This document shows, one piece after another, positions 1-5,995 of a stretch of 14,225 nucleotides of DNA. Position 1 is the first letter of the stretch, and each line of letters begins with the position of its first letter. The notes under the pieces are model-generated. The model worked only from the letters and a program-made list of their open reading frames with translations, was not told the DNA's origin and made no database searches. Made by a program: the position numbers and the translations under genes. The DNA is taken from assembly GCA_903832165.1 (NCBI GenBank), contig CAILAQ010000100.1:1-14225 (forward strand). The letters are read 5' to 3'. The stretch is from an uncultured Bacteroidota bacterium (GTDB taxonomy: Bacteria; Bacteroidota; Bacteroidia; Bacteroidales; UBA12481).

Positions 1-328
1 GGCATTGATCAAAAATAGACAAAAGAAAAATTAAGAAGGTTGAAGGCCAGTGCCAGTTTTGAATTTTGGAATTTCAGAATGAAGTATCGGAGCTGCCCTT
101 GGTCTTCTGTGATCTCTTATAACGGATAAACTGCAGATTCCTTATAAAGGCTTTCTAAAAAGTAAAAAGGGTTGAGATTCGAATTCAGAATTCCGAGGGA
201 GGAGATTCAAGTGTGCATACAAAAAACCCCGGGCCGAGGCCCGGGGTTAGTTATATCGCTCTTTTACCCTTCAGAATACTTCATTTTTCAACTTCAGCAT
301 TCAGAATTGGTCTTCGAATCTCTAACTT
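1..328. other. Non-coding stretch with terminator and inverted repeats
   Basis: No convincing gene was found here on either strand; the short open frames resemble nothing and overlap repeated words. The stretch contains the terminator of the leftward BNR gene. A perfect 10-bp inverted repeat, GAGATTCGAA at 174-183 and TTCGAATCTC at 313-322, flanks that terminator. A looser repeat, ATGAAGTAT at 81-89 and ATACTTCAT at 276-284, lies outside or overlaps that interval. Words such as ATTCAGAATT recur (about 184-193 and 299-308), so this may be a decayed palindromic repeat. No tRNA or known RNA was recognised. Confidence 0.6.
221..248 (-). terminator. Intrinsic terminator of the BNR protein gene
   Basis: Read on the minus strand, the stem AACCCCGGGC pairs with its complement around a CTCG loop (225-234 with 239-248). 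It is followed directly by six T residues (221-226 on the plus strand are all A; the last two overlap the stem). It lies about 80 nt past the stop codon of the leftward gene, which is the expected arrangement for a Rho-independent terminator. Confidence 0.88.
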
Positions 329-3300
329 CTACCACTTGGGTATTTCCCTTCCAGGTGTCCAGGGATATCCGAGTTTGTCGAATTCCTTTTTGAGGTTATC
401 GACAGACTGCTTGATCTGCAGGATCTGCGGAAGGATTTTTGTCATTTCGCCGGCCACGATATCATATTGCTCAACAGCACTTTCAGGAACATCCTGGTTC
501 GCGCTGATGTAGCGTGCGCTTCCGATACGTGAAGCCAGGCCCGGCTCGGCTGCATCCTGCATGCGGCCGATGATCGGGTTGCCATTAAAGCGGATACCAA
601 GATCTTTCAACTGAGTCTCGAGTGATTTCAGTTCCTTCATCATGGTGTCTGCACCTCCATAGGTGAATACCAGCTGCTTGCCATACTGAACGGCCGAGGA
701 GAATGATTCCATTTCCGACTGGCTGGCGCTTACTGCGTTGCCCAGCTTGTTTGCTTTTTCGATAAAGGCAATCACTGATGCCCGGTCTTTAGCAGGGAAG
801 GTGAAATTATTGATCAACCTGACGGAGAATGGCTCCGGTCCGGCCAGTTGCGTAACGGTACCTGCAACATTGCGGGCAAGCTCAACCGTGTATTTTCCGG
901 GAAGGGCTGTTACCGGAGCGGGCGGGGTGCCCATTGGGTTGGCTTTCCCCCCGGGATTCACCAGGCCTTTAATCTCCTGATCATAGTCCCAGGTAAGTTT
1001 GGATATTCCGGTTGTCTCGCCGGTTTTGAAAACTTTAACCACCTTACCAGAAGCATCTTTAATAGTGAAGATCAGGAATGCTGCCTGTTCCTCTTCCTCA
1101 GCGCGAAGATCAGCATAGGTTGGATATGGAGGTATGGTGCCATCCTTGCGTGCTTTTGCCTGAGCTTCCTTGCGGATTTGTTTCAGTGTTTTATTGGCAT
1201 CTTTAACAAAATAGGTAAAGGTTACGCCGTAAGCAGGGTTGGGCGCACTGAAATAGGCATGTCCCTGGCCATATTTTCCGCCGGTCTGACTATACATGAT
1301 ACCCTCCTTAATCGGATAAATCATAGCATCCTTGTCGAGGTCGGCAGGGGTGAAATTTCTCAGCAGGGTATAATCATCCAGGATATAAAATCCGCGGCCG
1401 AAGCTGGCCAGTACCAGGTCGTTTTCACGTTCCTGAATGACGATATCATAAATACAGGTTGTCGGCAGGCCGGATTTGATCTGAAGCCATTTTTCGCCGC
1501 CATTTATTGATATCCAGAAACCAAATTCAGTACCCACAAAGAGCAGGTCCTTTTTAACGCGATCCTGTTGAATTGCATGAACCATGCCATTTTCAGGCAG
1601 GTTAGCTGCCATTGATTTCCAGGTTTTGCCTAAGTCGGTACTTTTGAAAAGGTAAGGTTTGAAGTCGGCACGTTTGACATTATTATAGCTGACATACAGC
1701 GTATTAGCATCGAATCTGTCGGCCAGGATATAGCTTACATAGGTCATGTCGGGCACACCAGGTACACTTTCAATCTTGGTCCAGGTTTTACCATCATCAG
1801 TGGTAATCTGGATCAGGCCGTCATCGGTTCCAACGAACAGTAATCCCTGTTTAAGGGGAGATTCAGCCAATGCAACAATGTTTCCCCAAACCGAGGTTGA
1901 ATTATTTTTAGCAACGGCATCGATATTCTGAACAACGCCCATTACAGGAAGCTTGTTGCGGTCCATCTGGCGGGAAAGATCCGGGGAAATGGTTTCCCAC
2001 TTATTGCCGTAGTTTGTTGACTTGAAGAGTTTGTTTGCAGCGAAATAGAGGGTTTTGTGATCGAATTTCGATATGAGTATGGGGGTATTCCAGTTCCAGC
2101 GATAAGCTTCGCCGAGTCTTTCCTGCGGCTGAATGCCAACAGCTTCGCCGCTTTTGCGATCATATCTTACCAGGCCGCCGAACTGTGATTCGGAGTAAAC
2201 GATGTCCGGATTGGTAGGATCAACCTGCTGGAAAAATCCGTCGCCACCGCAAGTCACCCACCAGTCGTCGTTGACAACGCCGATATTTCGTGTGCTGCGT
2301 GACGGTCCGCCGAAAGAGTTATTGTCCTGGGTTCCGCCATATACATTATAGAATGGGGTATCATAGTCGATAGCAACTCGATAGAACTGAGTTACAGGCA
2401 GGTTTGATTTAAACAGCCAGGATTGGGCACGATCGAAAGTTTCATACACTCCACCGTCGCAGCCGATTATGTAATGAGCTTTATCGCGAGGGTCCATCCA
2501 GAAACAATGGTTGTCCACATGTTTGCCATTTTCGCCGAGTGAACTCCAGGAGCGGCCGGCATCGTCGGTAACCATGGCCACGGTTTCCATGGCGTAAACG
2601 CGGTCAACGTTCCATAAGTCGCAGTAAATGCGATTATAATACTGGCCAACACCTGATTGGTGATCGCTCATTTTTTCCCAGGAGACCCCGCAATTCGTGG
2701 TGCGGAAAATTCCACCGGAACCTTCTGCGGCTTCCACCACAGCGTAAACCACATCAGGATTTACCGGAGAGATGGCGAGGCCGATACGGCCGAGATCAAC
2801 ACCAGGGAGACCGCTGTTGATTTTGTTGAATGTTTTACCGGCATCGGTAGTTTTATAGATTGCCGATTCCGGACCACCATCAACGAGTGTCCAGACATGG
2901 CGGCGACGCTGGTAGGCAGTAACATAGATCACATCGGGATTTCTCGGATCCATCTCGATATCGGAAACACCGGTATTTTCACTGATGTCGAGGATTTTAT
3001 TCCAGGTGGTTCCACCATCGGTTGTTTTGTATAAGCCTCGATCACCACCCGGACCCCATAACGGACCTTGGCAGGCAACATAAACGACGTCAGAATTTCT
3101 CGGATCGATACGGATACGGCCGATATGTTCCGATTTTCCAAGGCCCATATTCTTGAAAGAGCCTCCGCCATCGATGGATTTGTATACTCCATCGCCGTAA
3201 CCGATGGCTCTTTGTGAATTATATTCACCAGATCCAACCCAGACAATCAGGGGATTGTTCTGGTCGACAACTACCGGTCCGACAGACCATGCACCGTAAT

Positions 3301-3601
3301 TATCAAAAACCGACTGCCAGGTGGTGCCGTTATTGGTAGTTTTCCATACGCCACCGGCAGCAACGCCAACATAATATTCACTGTAATTTTTCGGGTTTAC
3401 CGCAATATCGGCGATACGGCCGGAGGTGAATGCGGGTCCTATACTCCTGAACTTCAATGCACTGAATGTTGAGGAAGAAACCGGATCCTTCTTCGGCTCT
3501 TCCTTGGCGGTTTTCTTGTCAGCAGCCTGAGCAAAACCGAACATCAGGCCGATAATGAGCACTGTCATCAGGCCTTTCAGCAAGTTTGATAATTTAATCA
3601 T
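329..3601 (-). CDS. Secreted BNR/sortilin-type beta-propeller protein
   Basis: This 1090-residue exported protein belongs to the WD40/YVTN/BNR-like (VPS10/sortilin N-terminal) superfamily, which is abundant in Bacteroidota. Residues 1-26 are a clear Sec signal peptide (lysine, hydrophobic core, cleavage after AQA). A lysine-rich spacer follows, then a propeller region from about 50 to 740. It has around eleven Asp-box-like motifs, for example KTTDGGTTW, KTTDAGKTF, TTDDGKTW and KSTDLGKTW. After the propeller comes a beta-sandwich-like segment with a G-x-V-V-K-V-F pattern, and a mostly helical C-terminus. The open frame extends 13 codons upstream, but the signal peptide fixes the start at 3601. 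No sialidase catalytic set was recognised, so 'glycosyl hydrolase' would be an over-call. No T9SS sorting domain is present at the C-terminus, which suggests a periplasmic or otherwise exported protein. The substrate is unknown. It diverges from the gene at 3728. Confidence 0.9.
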   Translation of the reverse strand: MIKLSNLLKGLMTVLIIGLMFGFAQAADKKTAKEEPKKDPVSSSTFSALKFRSIGPAFTSGRIADIAVNPKNYSEYYVGVAAGGVWKTTNNGTTWQSVFDNYGAWSVGPVVVDQNNPLIVWVGSGEYNSQRAIGYGDGVYKSIDGGGSFKNMGLGKSEHIGRIRIDPRNSDVVYVACQGPLWGPGGDRGLYKTTDGGTTWNKILDISENTGVSDIEMDPRNPDVIYVTAYQRRRHVWTLVDGGPESAIYKTTDAGKTFNKINSGLPGVDLGRIGLAISPVNPDVVYAVVEAAEGSGGIFRTTNCGVSWEKMSDHQSGVGQYYNRIYCDLWNVDRVYAMETVAMVTDDAGRSWSSLGENGKHVDNHCFWMDPRDKAHYIIGCDGGVYETFDRAQSWLFKSNLPVTQFYRVAIDYDTPFYNVYGGTQDNNSFGGPSRSTRNIGVVNDDWWVTCGGDGFFQQVDPTNPDIVYSESQFGGLVRYDRKSGEAVGIQPQERLGEAYRWNWNTPILISKFDHKTLYFAANKLFKSTNYGNKWETISPDLSRQMDRNKLPVMGVVQNIDAVAKNNSTSVWGNIVALAESPLKQGLLFVGTDDGLIQITTDDGKTWTKIESVPGVPDMTYVSYILADRFDANTLYVSYNNVKRADFKPYLFKSTDLGKTWKSMAANLPENGMVHAIQQDRVKKDLLFVGTEFGFWISINGGEKWLQIKSGLPTTCIYDIVIQERENDLVLASFGRGFYILDDYTLLRNFTPADLDKDAMIYPIKEGIMYSQTGGKYGQGHAYFSAPNPAYGVTFTYFVKDANKTLKQIRKEAQAKARKDGTIPPYPTYADLRAEEEEQAAFLIFTIKDASGKVVKVFKTGETTGISKLTWDYDQEIKGLVNPGGKANPMGTPPAPVTALPGKYTVELARNVAGTVTQLAGPEPFSVRLINNFTFPAKDRASVIAFIEKANKLGNAVSASQSEMESFSSAVQYGKQLVFTYGGADTMMKELKSLETQLKDLGIRFNGNPIIGRMQDAAEPGLASRIGSARYISANQDVPESAVEQYDIVAGEMTKILPQILQIKQSVDNLKKEFDKLGYPWTPGREIPKW

Positions 3602-3696
3602 GTTCGAAACGTTGTTTAATTTTAAGATTGCAAGGTACAATTCTCCGAAAGATGGTCGGACCGCAGCCGGTTAAAAAATGTTAAAGTGCGATTGCG

Positions 3697-3704
3697 TATA
3701 TTTG
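3697..3704 (+). promoter_or_regulatory. -7 promoter box TATATTTG
   Basis: TATATTTG matches the Bacteroidota -7 consensus TAnnTTTG exactly. It ends 23 nt before the ATG of the outer-membrane protein gene. No good TTG -33 element stands at the usual distance upstream. It would drive the barrel-protein/waaA pair. Confidence 0.65.
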
Positions 3705-3727
3705 CAAACTGAAAAAATTTAATCGAT

Positions 3728-4477
3728 ATGGCAAAGAGAATCCTTGCCCTTGCTTTCCTCTTCTTTCCACTTCTTCTTTCTGCACAGAGTATTAAAGACA
3801 CTTGCCTGTCGCTGAACATGTTTTCTTTTCATGTGAGCGGACATATTCCTGCCGGAGATATCGGGCAGAGGTATGGATTGAATGCCGGAGTCGGTGGTTC
3901 CTACTGGTTTAAAACCAAGTCGAACTGGTTGATGGCAGCTGATTTTACTTATATTTTCGGAGAAAACATCAAGGAAGACAGCATCCTCGACGGATTAAAG
4001 GACCATGCCGGGTTTTTTATCACGAATAACGGAGCGCAGATGTATCCTACCATCAGCGAGCGTGGCTTTTATGCCGGGTTGCGGCTTGGCAAGATTTTTC
4101 CGGTTATCGGGCCCAATCCGAATTCGGGGCTGATGGTAACTGCGTCAGCCGGCTTGCTTCAGTATAAGACTTTTTATCGCCTCGAGGAGAAAAGTATTCC
4201 CGTTCTTGCTGATAATTATACCAAGCTGATCGATTATTTAACCAATGGTTTTGCCATGGAGCAGTTCATCGGATATCTTCATCTGGATAATAAAGAGCCC
4301 ATAAATTTTTATGCCGGATTTGAGTTCCATGAGGCATGGACAGCAGGACGACGCGACTGGCTCTATAATCTTCGCGGTCCGGACAATACCCCGCGTCACG
4401 ATTTTCTTTTCGGGATTCGCATTGGCTGGATTTTCCCGGTGGGTAAGAAAACTACCGGCACTTACACTTATTTTTAG
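3728..4477 (+). CDS. Outer-membrane beta-barrel protein
   Basis: The 249-residue protein starts with a strong signal peptide (residues 1-19, MAKR then a Leu/Phe core, probable cleavage at LSA|Q). The mature part has alternating hydrophobic/aromatic strands separated by short loops (SYWFKTKSNWLMAADFTYIF, GFYAGLRLGKIFPVIG, LLQYKTFYRL, INFYAGFEFHEAWTAG, FLFGIRIGWIFPVG). It ends with an aromatic residue (TYTYF), as barrel proteins usually do. The size suits an 8-10 strand barrel. The role is unknown. It lies 5 nt upstream of waaA and is almost certainly cotranscribed with it, which suggests a part in the outer membrane or lipopolysaccharide layer. The barrel assignment comes from pattern, not from a recognised named family. 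Confidence 0.82.
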   Translation: MAKRILALAFLFFPLLLSAQSIKDTCLSLNMFSFHVSGHIPAGDIGQRYGLNAGVGGSYWFKTKSNWLMAADFTYIFGENIKEDSILDGLKDHAGFFITNNGAQMYPTISERGFYAGLRLGKIFPVIGPNPNSGLMVTASAGLLQYKTFYRLEEKSIPVLADNYTKLIDYLTNGFAMEQFIGYLHLDNKEPINFYAGFEFHEAWTAGRRDWLYNLRGPDNTPRHDFLFGIRIGWIFPVGKKTTGTYTYF

Positions 4478-4482
4478 CGCCA

Positions 4483-5784
4483 GTGCTGCTGATTTATCAG
4501 ATCGGGATCAGACTGTATTACCTGATCATTCTGATGGCCTCGCCATTTTCCCGGAGAGCCTTGCAATGGATTTCAGGTCGCAGGGAGAACAAACCCCTTC
4601 TATCACTCCGGACTGCCGATAAGAGAGGGCGTACCCTGTGGATGCATGTTTCTTCGCTCGGCGAATTTGAGCAGGGCCGACCGGTGATTGAGCGATGGAA
4701 AGCAGAGTTCCCCAAAGACAAAATTATGCTGAGTTTTTACAGCCCTTCGGGTTTCAATGTCCGTAAGAATTATCCGCTGGCCGATCTGGTTTTTTATCTG
4801 CCGCTGGATACGCCTAAGAACGTGAACCGGCTACTCGATCATCTTCAGCCCGATATTTTTATCCTGGTCAAATATGATTTCTGGCCCAATTTGCTGAGAG
4901 CACTTCATCAGCGGAAGATACCATCGTATCTGATATCTGCACGATTTCGGCGCGATCAGTATATCTTCAAATGGTGGGGTTCTGCTTTTCTCAGGCAGCT
5001 CAGGGTTTTCAGATGGATTTTTGTGCAGGACGAGGCGTCAGAAAAACTACTTAAGAGCTTTGATTTTGGCCGGGTGATTGTGGCGGGGGATACGAGGGTG
5101 GACGCAGTTATGACCCAAGGCAGGAGGGCAGAAGGGCAGGGAGGCAATAAGGAAGGGCAAAAGGCAGAAGGCAAAAGGCACAAGGTGATTATTGGGGGGA
5201 GTACGTGGCCGGAGGAGGAGAGGATGCTGGCAAATTTGTGGAAGTCGGAAGAGTTCAGGAAGTTTAAGGAGAATAAGGAGTACAAGGAGGGAGAGAATAG
5301 CTGGAGGCTGGTGATTGCTCCGCATGATATCTCGGAGGGGCATTTAGCAGCAATTGAAGCGCTTTTCGGTGCAGATTGCGTTCGATTCAGTCGCTGCAAT
5401 CAACCTCTGATGGAGTCTTTGATGAAGAATCCTGTTATTCTTATTGATTCTATAGGTCTTCTGTCTTCGTTATATGCCTGGGCGGATATTGCCATAATCG
5501 GAGGAGGATTTGGCAAGGGCATCCATAATACTTTAGAGCCGGCGGCTTTCGGACTGCCTGTTGTTTTTGGACCTGAATGGACAAAATTCAGGGAAGCGGA
5601 GAGCCTGATCAGAATCGGGGCCGCTTTCTCCGTAACCGATCAGCAAAGTTTTTCATCGACGATTATCAGGCTTTGTTCAGATCCTGTTTTCCGCGTTGAA
5701 TCAGGGGTTCTGGCACTCAAATACATGGAAAGTCAGACTGGGTCTAGTGATCTAATAATTAAGTGTTTATTGGAAAAATGGTGA
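4483..5784 (+). CDS. waaA: 3-deoxy-D-manno-octulosonic acid (Kdo) transferase
   Basis: WaaA (KdtA) transfers Kdo from CMP-Kdo to lipid A precursor at the inner membrane, the first step of lipopolysaccharide core assembly. Residues 2-21 form the usual N-terminal membrane anchor. WMHVSSLGEFEQ (53-64) contains the conserved catalytic Glu (E61). ILVKYDFWPNLL, GDTRVDAV, IIGGSTWPEEE, VIAPHDISEGH and GGGFGKGIHNTLEPAAFGLPV-type motifs of the GT30/GT-B fold follow in order. The start is GTG, 5 nt after the preceding stop; the next in-frame ATG (4534) would delete the anchor. Length is 433 residues, near the family norm. Two low-complexity stretches interrupt conserved motifs: about 207-230 between GDTRVDAV and IIGGST, and about 257-272 in the second domain. 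The first is encoded by DNA resembling the arms of the intergenic palindromes. The enzyme still appears intact and in frame. Confidence 0.95.
   Translation: MLLIYQIGIRLYYLIILMASPFSRRALQWISGRRENKPLLSLRTADKRGRTLWMHVSSLGEFEQGRPVIERWKAEFPKDKIMLSFYSPSGFNVRKNYPLADLVFYLPLDTPKNVNRLLDHLQPDIFILVKYDFWPNLLRALHQRKIPSYLISARFRRDQYIFKWWGSAFLRQLRVFRWIFVQDEASEKLLKSFDFGRVIVAGDTRVDAVMTQGRRAEGQGGNKEGQKAEGKRHKVIIGGSTWPEEERMLANLWKSEEFRKFKENKEYKEGENSWRLVIAPHDISEGHLAAIEALFGADCVRFSRCNQPLMESLMKNPVILIDSIGLLSSLYAWADIAIIGGGFGKGIHNTLEPAAFGLPVVFGPEWTKFREAESLIRIGAAFSVTDQQSFSSTIIRLCSDPVFRVESGVLALKYMESQTGSSDLIIKCLLEKW
5118..5184 (+). repeat. Repeat-derived in-frame insert inside waaA
   Basis: This purine-rich stretch is built from units such as GGCAGAAGG, GGGCAGAAGG and GGCAAAAGGCA, the same words that form the arms of the palindromic elements at 8571, 9805 and 13191. 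It encodes a Gly/Arg/Glu/Lys/Gln-rich linker (QGRRAEGQGGNKEGQKAEGK) between the two halves of WaaA. Only one arm-like side is seen, with no central hairpin or opposite arm. Confidence 0.7.
5251..5298 (+). repeat. Low-complexity AAGGAG-type repeat inside waaA
   Basis: Degenerate AAGGAG/TTCAGGAAG/TACAAGGAG units encode a charged stretch (EFRKFKENKEYKEGEN) between the IIGGSTWPEEE segment and the WRLVIAPHD strand. This is a second expansion in the same gene, probably a surface loop. The unit differs from the GGCAGAAGG vocabulary of the first insert. Confidence 0.5.
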
Positions 5785-5790
5785 ACAATC

Positions 5791-5816
5791 CCTGTTCATA
5801 AATGGATATGAACAGG
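5791..5816. repeat. Perfect hairpin just after waaA
   Basis: CCTGTTCATA and TATGAACAGG form a perfect 10-bp stem with a 6-nt loop, starting 6 nt after the waaA stop codon. No T run follows on the plus strand, so it is not a classical intrinsic terminator; it may protect the 3' end of the mRNA or bind a regulator. A second small palindrome, ATTGGT-A-ACCAAT, follows at 5824-5836. Confidence 0.6.
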
Positions 5817-5899
5817 ACAAACCATTGGTAACCAATTACCTTATGACCTTCTAGCACCAAATGTTAGTAAAATTGATTTTTTCATTAGCTCGGGCCGAC

Positions 5900-5907
5900 T
5901 AAATTTG
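5900..5907 (+). promoter_or_regulatory. Candidate -7 box TAAATTTG for nrdJ
   Basis: TAAATTTG fits the TAnnTTTG consensus and sits about 88 nt before the nrdJ ATG. A TTG at 5873-5875 could be the -33 element, but the 24-nt gap is slightly long. If it is used, the nrdJ mRNA has a leader of roughly 80 nt. No B12 box or NrdR box pair was recognised in that leader. Confidence 0.4.
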
Positions 5908-5995
5908 ATATCAGGGCGGAAGGCCCCTAAAATCTAAACCTTTTTGTCTAATTCATTGAGAAACAGATGTTATCAGTGCCAGGTATATAGAAGAA

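Noticed and set aside
848..1510. 220-codon plus-strand open frame inside the BNR gene
   Set aside because: It overlaps a well-supported gene on the other strand and has no recognisable domain or promoter.
329..3601. Sialidase annotation from the Asp boxes
   Set aside because: Asp boxes are structural; the arginine triad, FRIP-like motif and other catalytic residues of sialidases were not seen.
3602..3640. 13-codon upstream extension of the BNR protein (MYLAILKLNNVSN)
   Set aside because: The internal Met at 3601 begins a textbook signal peptide; the extension would bury it and overlaps the likely promoter region.
5785..5995. Cobalamin riboswitch or NrdR box pair upstream of the B12-dependent nrdJ
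   Set aside because: No B12-box sequence and no pair of NrdR-type boxes could be recognised; a covariance-model scan (Rfam Cobalamin) would settle it.
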